Shown in pieces: positions 10,192-21,771 of a stretch of 64,000 bases of DNA. The notes under the pieces were generated by a model. It saw nothing but the letters and a program-made list of their open reading frames with translations, ran no database searches and was not told the origin of the DNA. Position 1 is the first letter of the stretch. Every line of letters begins with the position of its first letter. This stretch comes from Micromussa lordhowensis. Lineage: Eukaryota > Cnidaria > Anthozoa > Scleractinia > Lobophylliidae. The stretch is from positions 15,866,455-15,930,454 of the forward strand of contig OZ026604.1 of assembly GCA_964020085.1 (NCBI GenBank). Reading direction: 5' to 3'. The translations under genes were made by a program, and so were the position numbers.

Positions 10192-11264
10192 TTAATCAGG
10201 CAAGTTGTAAAATATTAAAACGTTTGGGCAAAGAGTTGCCTCTCTTGTCAGTGTTACATGTAAAAAATATTTGCTGACCGCGAAATGACCTAAGAACGAA
10301 TTCAGCTCTACAGTAATGTTAGGCAGGACTTGTAGGACTTTCTCCGGCGTGACTTTCCTCTCCCGGAACTTCTTTATGCCATCTACCAGCTCTTGCTCGT
10401 TGCGTGGCTTGACTTTAGATTCCAAGTAGAAGTTGAGTTCATGCCACAAGTTTTCTATTGGGTTGAGGTCAGGACTCTCTGGAGTACGCCACCAGTTAAT
10501 GCTTTCTTCCTCAAAGAAGGCTTGTGCTCGCCTGGACGTGTGTTTGGGATTGTTATCTTGCATGAACCGGTGGTCGGGAAGTTTGTTTCTGATAAATAGG
10601 ATGAGGGTCGTCTCTAGTACGTTGCAGATGAAATCAGCATCCATGAAGCCATCAAAGATGCAAATCTTGGTGGCACCATGGCGGCTAATTCCCCCCAGAC
10701 ATGAACTTTGAGCGGGTGCTTCGGTTTCGGCTTTCGCTTGGTGGGCTCGTCCACCATCCTGAAGCATGTACGGCGATACGACTGGAGGGAAATCGAGCAC
10801 TCATTGCTAAAAATCATGTCGTGGAAAGTGTCTCCACTCTCCAAAACGCGCTGTGCGAACTCCAGCTGCTTGACTTTGTTGGCGTCTCGAATCAGCTGGT
10901 AGTAGGCGATCCACTGTAGAGTCCAGCCTTGCTACTTTTGCGATCTCCATACCGTGGATGAACTCACGGAAATTCCACGTTTTGCCAGCTTCTTTTGGAT
11001 CTTGGCACTCGTCATCTCATCATTCTTGCGCATCTGCTGATCTATGAAGGCTCTTGCTTCCACAGGCAGCTTTCTTGGTCTCCCCGAGCGAGGTAAATTT
11101 GCCAGAGAGCCGGTAAGACGCAGTTTCTTGATTAAGCGAGTGATGCTTGAAAGGCTCATAACTAAGCCTTCGCCTTTCAAGGTCTTCAATATTCCAGCTG
11201 GATGGAGGCCTTGGTTATGGAGGAGCTCGATTTGAGTTCTCACATAGTTAGAATATTTCGGCAT
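10192..11264 (-). pseudogene. Tc1/mariner transposase (DD34E-type), broken
   Basis: Read on the minus strand from ATG 11264. The N-terminus is a paired-type HTH (LSSITRLIKKLRLTGS), then the GRPRK-like linker (RSGRPRKLP), then the DDE domain. A TAG at 10932-10934 interrupts the frame after VWRSQK, and a frameshift occurs near 10690 at a run of six C (plus strand). The second Asp (MQDNNPKHTS) and the Glu (SPDLNPIENLWHEL) are present, with 33 rather than the usual 34 residues between them. The position of the first catalytic Asp reads FSNECSI, that is, Asn in place of Asp. Three independent lesions mean the copy is inactive. Terminal inverted repeats were not identified. Confidence 0.85.
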
Positions 11265-11348
11265 GATTACTACTGAAGTGTTAAGAAGCAAATGATCGAG
11301 AAAGAGGTTTACTAGCGCTAGCCATTCCGATGATATGGCTGCAAACAA

Positions 11349-11869
11349 TGCAGGTCACACTCGAAAGCGCAGGGACTGGAATCCCAGCGAGAAATGTCAT
11401 GATTTGTTACATGAAGGGGTTACTCTAACAAAATGGCGCTCTGTCCAAGTTTTACTCACCTGAGTGCTTACGTGCTTGAAGCAGCAAGTTTTGTACTGAA
11501 ACTCTGACGTTTTTAGCTGCTAGGATGCATTAGCAATCAAGCAAACAGGTGAGAACAATGTAATAGTTGATCGAGTTGATGAAAGTAATTTCAGATGTTC
11601 TTTACGTCTCTTTACACAACAACAAATCACGAACTGTAGCAGTATTCCGCTTAGTTTGCATCAGAAGGCTTAACAACCAAAGCGAAATTTCTTCCGAAAT
11701 TTCGCGGTTAACGATTGAATAGAGCAAACTTTCCCTCGAAATTTTGTGACTCATTAGTGTCCACCGCGAATTATCGTTTGAGAGTTCGGGAAGAGTAAAA
11801 CAATAGGTGCCTTGAAAGTTCGCGGAAAAGACGCGGAAATTTTGTTTGAAGCACTGTTTTGCAAAAAAA
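11349..11869. other. Non-coding spacer, no feature seen
   Basis: No credible ORF or terminal repeat was found. It contains scattered TTTCGCGG/CCGCGAA motifs similar in flavour to those at 7560-7700. Confidence 0.4.

Positions 11870-11921
<52 letters not shown>
11870..11921. repeat. Tetranucleotide microsatellite (TCTG)n/(TCTA)n
   Basis: A perfect run of TCTG units passing into TCTA units. Confidence 0.95.
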
Positions 11922-11922
<1 letters not shown>

Positions 11923-11959
11923 ATATATCCAAACTTACGTAAAGACAGCAGGGTGACGA

Positions 11960-12755
11960 TAACTCTCAATAAAGAAACGACATTTTTTAATTTACAAATT
12001 CTCATGTCATCTTCAGTTGCAAATGAGCTTTTAACAGTTGTACATTTGAATTTTAAATGAAGATACGTTACAAAATTACTCGTCAAAACTTGCGTTACAA
12101 TTTGAATATGAAATACAGAAAAATACGGAAAACAAAAATAGCGCGCACATAACAACAAAATAAAAGACAAAAGGAACAACATAATTAAAAGGAAAGAGAC
12201 AAATCTAGATGCCTCAACTGCTGATTGGGGATGGGACTTTCCCACTTAATGTGCAGTACCTCTTTGATCTTAATTTTGAATTTTGAGGTGGCAGAGTCTA
12301 AGATCGTGAAACATTCTGTATCACAAGAGTCATGACAGGGCCTAGATGACTGCAGGTGTCTGTAAACATGTGAAGACTTGTTCGACAAGAGGTGCTCACG
12401 AACACTTGTACAAAGGTGGTGAGTGGTCGCGCCAATGTAGCTGGCATTTCAGCCAGCCCACGAAAATTTATAGATGACACACGAACGTAGACCTTGCAGT
12501 ACTGAATCTTTCACGCTAAACATGTTTCTAAGTTTACACGTACTAAAGACCAACGCAGCATCTAAATCAGCTTTACAATAACTTTGGTTAGTTGCCAACA
12601 TAAGGGAGTTTATAGAAGTGCACAGAATTTTTAAATTAAGTATCTTAATTTACAATTCAAATGAACAACCGTTAAAAGCTCATTTGCAACTGAAGATGAC
12701 ATGAGAATGTCGAAACATGTTTTGTAAATTAAAAAGTGTCGTTTCTTTATCCAAT
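11960..12755 (-). mobile_element. Penelope-like remnant between inverted repeats
   Basis: Two arms are reverse complements: about 11970-12066 and 12643-12751. Both carry CTGAAGATGACATGAGAAT and the TTAAAAGCTCATTTGCA phrase. Between them, on the minus strand (12185 to about 12490), lies a GIY-YIG-like frame with SYIGATTHHL and VREHLLSNKSSHVYRHLQS. A TGA near 12455 interrupts it just upstream, where a Cys would be expected. Penelope-like elements can have terminal repeats in direct or inverted orientation and encode this nuclease at their C-terminus. The reverse transcriptase is absent. The right arm alone keeps GTCGAAAC after the shared core. Confidence 0.6.
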
Positions 12756-12951
12756 ACATGTATGTTTTTACCATTCACTTGATAATGACCGAAGCATGGT
12801 CGAAATGTTGTGTTTTACCGTTAATTTTTATCGTTAAAAGTTTTAAGAAACCCTTACTAATATGAATTTTAATTACTAGACATATTTACTACTTCTGCCA
12901 GGGTAAATAATTCAAGCTTGATAAATTAAGCTGTCTCTTACTTATACATAC

Positions 12952-13178
12952 CACTTTTCCTTGAATTTTGTTTGAAGGAATTTCAACTGGAACTTCTTCA
13001 GGACAGTCTACAGGCACCTCATGAAAAGAGTCTGGGCTGGTATCTGGTGGTGATAAGTTGCAGTTGTTAATATCATCCACAATGGATTCTTTAGTTTTCT
13101 CTGCTGTGTTGAAGAGCTCTTGTTTTGTTGTGCCAGTTACATAAAATACTGATCCTCCATGAGGATGCTGTTGGATTC
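12952..13178 (-). CDS. ARHGAP18: Exon of ARHGAP18/28-like RhoGAP gene (linker region)
   Basis: A 227-bp minus-strand exon between an acceptor CAAATTGCAG and a donor GTATGTATAAG. Its first two bases complete a Gly codon begun by the single terminal G of the exon at 33757-34253, and the remaining 75 codons are open and end in phase 0, matching the exon at 2596-2655. The protein is a low-complexity acidic linker (HPHGGSVFYV, then Pro/Glu/Val-rich) with no domain, as expected for the region between the N-terminal block and the GAP domain in this family. Identity rests on phase compatibility at both ends and on strand; sequence similarity is weak here. Confidence 0.7.
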
Positions 13179-13602
13179 CTGCAATTTGACAAGATGTACA
13201 ATGTATGTACGTTTTTTAAGTAACATACGAGCCAGAGTGGGCGATACTCATTACTTTAATTGTCAGGGTCAAAAGACCAAAGCAGTCCAAATTATTATTT
13301 TTTTTATAAATATAAGAGGTAATGGTAACTTCAATGGTAACATTATTTAAAGCATAAAAACACTAGACAAAACAAAATAGGGCAAAATTATGTCTGTCTG
13401 TATTCACAAAAACAGAACCAGAGAAATTTCACATGTCACTGATAAACTTGGTACAATACTTTGCTACTGCTACATGTAGCTTTCCACAAGCCTTGCATAA
13501 TTCAAATAAAAGTGAATAGCTCTTCTGTGTGCTTTTTCAGGCCAGGAAGACTGAATTCACAGTTTTATCATTGAACCATACATGAACTTCAAGTCTAAAT
13601 TA
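13179..13602. other. Intron sequence, no gene seen
   Basis: RhoGAP intron between the exon at 12952-13178 and the two-gene DNA transposon. No feature was recognised. Confidence 0.5.
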
Positions 13603-13742
13603 CGGTGCGGCTACTCGAACCAAGGCCACCCTGGAAATTTTTTCACAAATTGACCAATAACGTTCAAGGAATGAAACAATAGAATGGTGACAATTTGAAA
13701 ACCTATCATTTCAACGGTAGGGAAGTTTCAGTCTAATTCAAA

Positions 13743-14780
13743 ATGCAGCTTTGCAGGAATCAGGATGGAAAACTCTATGATAATGGTCGAAATTATCCCA
13801 AACTCTTGCGACGAGAAATCCTTGACTTGGACCATGATGGGATGTCACAACGAGCAATTGCTAGAGAGCTCAGAACAAGCCATTGCTTCATCCAGAATGT
13901 GTTAGCCGACTACGATCACACCGGTTCCTCGCTCCAACACCTCGAAGATCCACCAGAGAGAAGTATAATGACACCTGAAGTAATCTGCTGTGTTGAAACG
14001 TAGAAACTTATGAAACTAAGCGTATACGCAAGGGAACTGCAAGATCGTTTGTTACTCGACGGAGTAGTTCATCCCCTGGACCTTCCATCGAGGTCTGTCA
14101 TATCAAAGTGTATCAGGGAGGATCTCTTCATGACAAAAAAGAAAATACAGCAAATACCATCAGAATCACAAAGGAATGACAATATCCATCGTCGAAATGA
14201 ATTCCTTGAAGTAATAACCGACTTGGAACCAGGTACCGTTCACTGTTTTGACGAGAGTAGTGTTGTCAAAACAACTTGTAACCGAAAGTACGGAAATGCC
14301 CCCAAAGGTGAGCCTGCATTTGAAATGCAACGGTACGCTTCAAGTGCTACATACACTATTAATCTGCTGCATTCTCCATTTGGCGTAGACTTTATGAACG
14401 TACTTGAAGGTCCGTCCAATGGCCAAGAGCTCCTGTTATTTTTCGAGAAAACAGTTAATCTCACAAGAGCAGATGGATCGGCTGTGCTAGAGAGAGGCGA
14501 TACAGTAATAATGGACAACTGTGGCTTCCACCATGGTCACTTTGTGGAGCCTATTCTTACTGCCTTGCTAGCAAATTGTGGTGTACGCTTGTTATTCCAA
14601 CCTCCATATTCACCCAAGTTCAACACTTGCGAACTGTGTTTTCATGACATCAAAGAGTTCCTTCGACGAAATCAGCGCTTAGCAGAGGAAGAAACAGTTT
14701 ATGTGATCTACGAGGCGTGCGAAAACATAACACAGCAGAAATCCGTAAACTACTTTACGCATTGTGGATACCTTTTCTAG
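13743..14780 (+). pseudogene. IS630/Tc1-like transposase (DD38E), one nonsense codon
   Basis: A transposase of 346 codons with a single in-frame TAG at 14001-14003. The N-terminus has a helix-turn-helix of the Homeodomain-like type (RREILDLDHDGMSQRAIARE, then a recognition helix). The DDE_3 domain has Asp in HCFDESS (residue 170), Asp in VIMDNCGFHH (258) and Glu in KFNTCELCFHDIKEF (297), so 38 residues separate the last two. The PPYSPKFN phrase before the Glu is typical of IS630/mariner relatives. It cuts and pastes the element at TA sites. Apart from the stop codon the frame is intact, which suggests recent inactivation. Confidence 0.8.
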
Positions 14781-15358
14781 ACCCCTAAATTCCAAAACAA
14801 ACACTTAGCAGACAAACTTATTCAATCGTCTGAGCTTGCTGTAAATAAATTATAGGACGACTGAAGAAATTGTAAATGCATTGAAATAGCGAGATTATTG
14901 TTAAATAAATAAATTCTTCTTTATTTACTGATCTGTTTATTCCTGCGATATTAGATTTCTTCTGTGGAAGAGAATGAGAAGGCAGATATACTCTCTTTTC
15001 TCATACAAAATTGCAAAGACAGGTAGTCGAGAATTTCACACTTGAATGATTTTACAGCTGTCACAACAGTGCCCCAGAAAAAGAAGTGATACCGAAACAT
15101 AATCCCATAAATCGCCGCCTTGAAACAATGTTTCACGTGTTGAAATGTAGAAAATCTCATTGCTGTCTCAAGCTTCGAACTCAGTAGTTTTGTCCCAAAA
15201 TTTTTCAGAAAAAATTCAATCACTCGTGACTGATAATAAATGTGTGCAATCAGCTGTGAAACGTGACAAAAAACGGGGGAGGAGAACGAATTTGTCAATC
15301 AAACGTCACAAACAGTTTGTGTTCAACTCGATTCACACGTGACAAAAACTGCAAAAAA
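14781..15358. other. Spacer between the two genes of the DD38E element
   Basis: Non-coding sequence inside the transposon between its two reading frames. It is AT-rich and has no recognised motif. Confidence 0.5.
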
Positions 15359-16326
15359 ATGGCGGGTCAAAACTGCTTTGGTGCTTCAAAGGTCTATACA
15401 TGGCTGTCGTCAATATCGCACGGATTAAACCTCGAAAGGCTAGCCCCAGAGTTTGAGAGGAGAGGCTTTGAGAGTATGCATTCGCTGAAATATATCGGGC
15501 AGAATGATCTGGAAGTCATAATAAATTCTCCAGACAAGTTGTTACTAACGGAGAGAAGAATTCTCGAGAAAGAGCTAGAGGAGATAAAGAAGCCGTCTCT
15601 ACAGTCCAAGGAACTTTTTCCATCTCCATACACTGGGTCTCTGTAGGTGGTTAGTACCATTAACTCTCCTGTGCTCGTCAGTATGACCAGGTCAGGCCCA
15701 GCTTCGAACTCATCCAACGTGCCTGGACAACAAAGCGTGGTCAACGAAAGCAACGAGCAGTCAACAACCTATCTTGAGAAGAAAAGCGGCAAACTAACGG
15801 AAAATCTCTCCATAATACAAACACAGATCAAAAGTGCTACTGACCAGCTTGAAATTGTTCGTAATCAGTATGAACAAGCATCGAGTAAAGCTAACGGACG
15901 GAGAGGAAAACTTTGCACCCGATGTCATCAGCCGGACCACTACGAGCTCGCTGTTCAAACCCGACTTGTATGGACATGAACAATTGTGGCGCGAGCGAGA
16001 AACACCCAGAAAGCAAAAATGAGATCACGGAACTACAAAAGCTTATCAAGGATTTGCAGAAGAAAGAAGCTAAAGCATCAGAAGAGCTTCAGTCTTTCAA
16101 GCTTGCCAAGGAACGCTCAGTCAATAGTTTTTTTGCGGTTATGCGTCCATGACTGAGGCGGCAAAACGAAGGCCGTTATGTTGACAGGTTTTCTTTAGAC
16201 AAGGACTTGATACTCTTGAAGAAAATTTTCAACAATAAGATTCCAGTTGATACCTCGCGAGATTGGGAAATGCCGTTCCTTATTGAGCGTTACAGGAGAG
16301 GTCTTCCGAGCGTAAACAGCATGTAA
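15359..16326 (+). pseudogene. Second gene of the DD38E element: SAM-like domain, coiled coil and Cys/His cluster, broken
   Basis: Starts at ATG 15359. Residues about 8-80 look like a sterile alpha motif: VYTWLSSISHGLNLERLAPE, then LKYIGQNDLEVI and a final basic helix RRILEKELEEIKK. After an in-frame TAG (15644-15646) the same frame continues with a Ser/Thr-rich linker and a coiled coil (LEKKSGKLTENLSIIQTQIK). A zinc-knuckle-like CTRCHQPDH with further Cys follows, a one-base shift near 15930, a second coiled coil (ITELQKLIKDLQKKEAKASE) and a TGA at 16150-16152. The frame then stays open to TAA at 16324-16326. Function is unknown. A DNA-binding or oligomerising accessory factor for transposition is possible, but this is inference. 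Confidence 0.65.
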
Positions 16327-16589
16327 ATCGTTTATACATAAGCATGACTGTTAACCGTTACATGTAACTAACTGGTGAGTTCATATTGATTTGATCGAAG
16401 TTCTTGGAAAAATTTACTGTTGCGTTTTACGACATGAAAGGAATAAATGGTTTTTTTTTTAAATTTTCTTGTTCGTTAATTAATAATACTCGTATTTTGT
16501 GAGAATTCTATTGTTTCATCCCTCAAACGCTACTGGTCAATTTGCGAAAAATTTTCCCAGGTGGCCTTGGTTGGAGTAGTCGCACTGTA

Positions 16590-17756
16590 ATAAAAACATA
16601 AACATATCAAAACCCTGAGCTGATCTGTAGCTTTGTGAAGGAATGTGTTGTCTCAAATTGACTGAACAAGAGAGTCCTACTTCGTGAATCCATTGCATTT
16701 CAAGCCAATTTTACTTGGCCAAAATCTGGGCATGTTGTTTATGCCAATGTCAACTCTATCATCCACTCGAAAACCACACAATAACATTATTGTTTATTGC
16801 ATCCCTTCCATGCTAGCAAATCAGAAAGAACCGATTGTTGGCTGAGCCTACATGTAGAACACCTAAAACTCAGAAAACCACAAAACGGCGTACTCAAATC
16901 AGTACTTGAAATGATGTTGTTACCTCTGGGCATGGCCATGTTAATTGAAATAATATTATTGAATTTGATCAAGCGGGAAAGTACCCTTCCTGAACTACAA
17001 AGCCACATCAAAGTTCAAGGAAAAAAATCGGCTAGAAATGTCTGCTCAACTGCATTTCTAAGCCCTAAGTGATGTGGCTGAAGCTTTTTGTCATAGATCT
17101 AAAGAAAGCACTGCATTATTGCCACAATGCCTAATGAGGCTACATGGAGACAAATTCAATTTTTGGCCATATGAAATGAAATTTTATTGAACACTCCCCT
17201 GAGGGGCTTTTCTGTGATCAATACATCATATTAAAAGCCTAAAATAAAATAATGTACTATAATTATGTATAAAGGATGATATAATTAAAAATCAATGATC
17301 AGAAATCTAAAATCTAAACATCTAATAAAATTTGCTTAAGTTTGTGTTTAAAAACTAACAGCTCTGTACTGGAATGACTGCTGACCCGTGGCAGTTCTAA
17401 ATAGAGGGATACTTAACTGCTGTGAATTGCGTGTCATACATGTATGACCAGAAGCTTCGTAACTCGCTTCGATCCAAGGTAATCAGGGGCACAACCCGTC
17501 ACATGTTTAAACACAAAAACAGTGTCCTTTGTTGTCTTACACATAACCAGTGCAGGTCCCGCAGCACTAGAGTAATGCGATCAAATTTTCTCTTTCCACT
17601 AATTATTATAAGTTCCGCGCATGTTGCAATTTACGTATATTTTTGTCAGATGTAGTAGACCAAACCGTGGAACAGTAAAAGAGTTTACTAAAAACCAAGC
17701 ATGTTAATTATACTTACTAGTAGGTTGGGATTGAAAGCGTGTTTTGCACAATTTAT
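16590..17756. other. Intron sequence, no gene recognised
   Basis: No domain-bearing ORF. The segment from about 17170 may be the 3' UTR of the LINE that follows on the minus strand, but no tail or target duplication was identified. Confidence 0.4.
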
Positions 17757-19380
17757 CTAATCAAGCCTAGAGAAACATGAAGCAGTGAGAGCTGTGATGT
17801 GACAGTTGAAGGACAGAGTAGGATCAAAAATCACTCCTAAGTCCTTAACGGAGTCCATTGGTAGAATTTCCTTTCCCAGGAAAGACAGCTTAGGCTTCAC
17901 AGTTTGTAAATCATCTGATGACTGCCGAACACCATTACCTTTGTCAAAGCACCAATCATGGATTCGTTGTAGATCTGCATTGATATTATTTTTGGCGGTG
18001 TGAGACTCATCGGCTGTCAACGAAAGGATCAATTTTCGTGTTGTCTACGTAGCATGCAGTTGAGCACATCTCACTGACTACTAGTAAGTCGTTTACGTAA
18101 ATACTACATAACAGAGTTCCCAGCACGCTACCCCATGGCACTCCACACGCCACAGGTGGAGGATCGGTCAGCGCAGCATTACAATACGAACCACTTGAGA
18201 CCTTTGGAAAAGATACATGTAGCTGTTAAACCAGGGGATTTCCGATGGGGCCAGCCCAGTGGCTTTTAATTTTCGTAGTAAAATGCAGTGATTGATGCTG
18301 TTGAAAGCCTTACTCATGTCCAGATAAACAAGAGCTGTTAGCTTTCTCTCATCAATCGCCTCAAATATAGTGTCGGTGGAGGCAACAAGAGAGGTTTCAG
18401 TAGAGTGCCACATTTTGTTTCCGCTCTGGTTCACTGCCAACCTTTTATTTGCTGTCAGGTAGGGGGTTAGCTGGTTTAAGACCGCCTTTTTGCACACCTT
18501 TGGAAGAGTAGGCAATAAAGAGATTGGCCTATTGTTGCCTGCTTCATCAAAATCACCTTCTTTCAGAATTGGTGACACTTCAGCAATCTTCCAGTATCTT
18601 CCTCAGTCTCAGGGAAGGTGCTAGTGGTAAGCGAAGAATTAATAATAGAACAGAGGGAATGATGACAGGTGCAGAGTCTTTCATGACACGAGTTGGCAAC
18701 TTGTCAATTCCGGGCTTTATTTCTACCAAATGACGACACAATCCTTTCGACATCCGAACAATGAACTTTAGTAAATGTAAATTGTTCTGTGACTGGGAAT
18801 TCAGGGCTGTAGGTCGGTTGCACTGGAGCATCACCCCATTCATTTGCAAGCAGTTACACTTTTTTATTCGTTGTTTCTCCGATCAAGGTGATAAAATGAT
18901 TAAATCTATCAGCAACTGTTTTATCATCATTGCTGTAAACTCTTGTACTTGCCAATTTCTTTGAAAAACATGATCTTATTGTCTTCCACATTGCGCTAGT
19001 GTCATTTGTATTTTGTGAGATAAAATCTTCGACAAAATTAATTCCTTTGAGCGATCTATAATTCTCGCTTTACTTCCCGTTTAAAATTCTTACAACATGA
19101 CCATATCACGCAGCGGGATTGTTTGTTTGCCTGGCCAGCTTATGCCAATGGTTCCTTGTTTTCATTAGGGCCCATATAATTTATTGTCATTGATAAATGG
19201 AGTTGGCCAGGTTTGAAGTTTAACAGTTTTCAGCGGCACGAGTTGGTCTAAAATCTCAGCAGAGAGAATATTGAAAGTGTACAGTTTGTCCTCCACATTT
19301 TCAAAAGCATCTAATGCAGACCAGGGAGCATTAGAAATACCCTCAAGAATGACAACTTTGCTGTAATGCTTGAAACCCAT
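17757..19380 (-). pseudogene. LINE (L2/CR1/jockey-like) ORF2 fragment, broken
   Basis: Read on the minus strand from 19380. The first piece (HYSKVVILEGISNAPWSALD) matches the linker between endonuclease and reverse transcriptase of such LINEs. Next come KPGIDKLPTRVMKDSAPVII (start of RT), then NNRPISLLPTLPKV and LVYLDMSKAFNSINHCILL, which carry RT motifs with the first catalytic Asp (LDMSKAF). Last is SVKDLGVIFDPTLSFNCHI from the thumb region. The YADD box segment is missing or degraded, and stops and frameshifts separate the blocks. It is a dead 5'-truncated copy within the RhoGAP intron. Confidence 0.75.
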
Positions 19381-19491
19381 TGTGGTGATGTAACAGGTTT
19401 AGGACAAGGTATTTGCCATAACCAGATCATGGTTAAATTTGGGATAATTTGCGTTTCCCTAATCAAATTTGCATTGTTAGTAAGGTATCCA

Positions 19492-19587
19492 GTCGTTTCG
19501 TACCCATGGACGTTTCGTACCCAGGCTCAGACGTTTCGTACCCTCTTTTTGGTCAGTTTGTACCCAACCCTCTGGTCGTTTTGTGCC
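19492..19587 (+). repeat. Short repeats of GACGTTTCGTACCC
   Basis: The phrase CGTTTCGTACCC occurs three times, and degenerate CAGTTTGTACCC and CGTTTTGTGCC copies follow within 100 bp, with spacers of about 6-10 bp. Function is unknown. Confidence 0.6.
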
Positions 19588-21771
19588 AAACAAATTATGA
19601 CACAAAATCCCTAAAACAAACATAAACAATTATCTCATTTATCCTAGTAAACGCCAAACGATTAAGATGCATGTTCCCATTACTGTATGTGAAGGGTAAC
19701 CCTTCCCTGTCAAAAACACCATTTAAAATGGATAAGCTCTTCTCCCTCCCTATGGACACAGTTATAGTGAAAAAAATATCAATAAATTGTAAATAAAAAC
19801 ATCCCCTTCACTTCGGGTTCAAGATTGAAACAAAACTGTCTGAAATGAGTCTTATAATATTGAAGGGAATACCTTTCTTTCTATAGATTTCCCATTTACC
19901 AGCAAGCTAAAATCAAATTGTTTATGTTTGACATAGCTTAAAGTAAACAGAATTTTGCCAATATCCATGTCCCACATGGGAATAACAATAACAATGTTCC
20001 AGTTCCAATCAAAATTAATTATCCATTCTAAATTTATAAGCTATAGTCTGTGTAAACAACCTGTTACAGTGACATATATTTTTATACTAATAGTTTTGTA
20101 CTCCTTTTGACACAGAAAAAAAAAAGTCAACTTGGAATTGGCCTATTCATCCATGAGCTGGCTCAGGGGGCCTTTGATAATATACATGATTATACTGACT
20201 CACCAAGAAATGCTTGGTAAAATTTTCCAAACCCAGGGTGTCAAGCGACTATAGTTTAGTGCTTTGTACCACTTCTTCACTTACTAAGTTGACACCTTTA
20301 AAAATACCTTATTCATGAGACTTGCACTAATCTATATACATTATGTACAAATCTGCACAGATTATGAACTAAGTGGTGTTAATGTGAGGAAAATAATGCC
20401 ATTTTTAGTCCAGAGTGCTCTGTTGGGATAATTTATGAGGCTGCCATCTGCTAAAGCACTAACATTTTTAAGTAACGCTTCGGCTTAGACGTAAAGAGAT
20501 ATCGGCAATGGAATGCGAGGAATGGCATCAAGTAACTGCAGCATAATTGGCTTATTCAATTAAATACGATGATTTGATTGGTTAGAATGTTTTTTTCTTC
20601 GTTTTTTTACAGAAAAAGCCGATTACAAGTCCGAAACCTCCAAATATGGAAACTTCTTGTTCCGAGCTATTGTTTTGTCGTTTTCCGGGAGATTCGTATG
20701 TGAGCGAGAAAAGATACGAGGTTTGAGAGATCGTGTCTCTTATTTCATAGCACAGCCGCGATCTTGATTATACTTGTGTATTGCGTGGAGTAGTCTTTTC
20801 AAATAGATTTACTTGCTCATAATTGTAGATAAATTGTAAATAAGTTTGTATATAGTATCAAAGAGTGCGAATAGTTTATTTTTATCGGCCTTCGGCACAT
20901 TGTTTCTTTCGCAATGCCGTTTCAAGCGTATTGTTGTTGTCCTCGTCACGATGAATGGAAACATGGGAATGTCAAAGGGGAGCAACTACGCCAGTGCAGC
21001 TGCCAGGAAGCAAGAGTCTTGAAAAAGAAAGATTAAATTTTGTGTTTTTTTTTGCCGTTCTAGGCTGGAAGTTGAAGTCAAGTGCCAAAAATTAGAGGTA
21101 AGCCGGTTTACATGTTATAGCTTATGCTTCAAGGCATTTGTTGAGTAAACTTATCTTCGAAATAGCTTTGCATATTATCGAAGTCCTGTATAGAGTAAGA
21201 AAGTCTTTTATTTAAGTTTTGTCGAGCAAGGCAATCTAAAAGTATTTTGTTATTGTCAGTCTTCATATTATTCCATTCCAATGTTAGCATACATGTAACA
21301 GGTCGACTGAATGCAAATCGTGTTTTTCGATAGGAACATAGCATAAGGATGAAGAATAGGCGTGACAGCCCTTATGTAAATTTGAAAAGAGTTCAACATG
21401 CATTGTACATGTAAGCACAAACAAAAATGCAAACATACTTGTAAGGATTAAATTTAGCCTTTTTTCTTCTGCTTCTGCCTATGTTCACCTGTTTTCACTT
21501 GACGCAAGATTTTATGCTTCTGGTTACGCCTATGTTGCTGGTGAAAACCAGGCTTAAAGCTTAGTTTGCAGTCACAGTGAAGTTGCGATTACAAAACGGA
21601 AAGAAAAAAATGAAAGAAGGCATATCTGTGTTGTTGTTATACAAATTTCATGTTTTGCAAAAATTTGATTTCTCTACATACATTGTTTCACATATAGTAA
21701 TACAAATATTTATACATATAGTAGTACAAATACATGTATTTATGGGTTAATTTAATATTAGGGGTAACCCT
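19588..21771. other. Long non-coding stretch, no gene recognised
   Basis: About 2.2 kb without a recognisable domain. A short frame beginning at about 20913 (PFQAYCCCPRHDEW) has a Cys-rich start but stops after about 35 codons and could not be assigned. Confidence 0.35.

Larger units (their letters stand above)
13603..16587 (+). mobile_element. Two-gene IS630/Tc1-like DNA transposon (DD38E) with TIRs
   Basis: A 2985-bp element. Its left end begins CGGTGCGGCTACTCGAACCA and its right end is the imperfect reverse complement (TTGGAGTAGTCGCACTG). The inverted repeats are about 80 bp and include the phrases CCAAGGCCACC and ATGAAACAATAGAAT or their complements. It is flanked by TA on both sides (13601-13602 and 16588-16589), the Tc1/mariner/IS630 target duplication. 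It carries a transposase gene (13743-14780) and a second gene (15359-16326) on the same strand. Confidence 0.8.
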
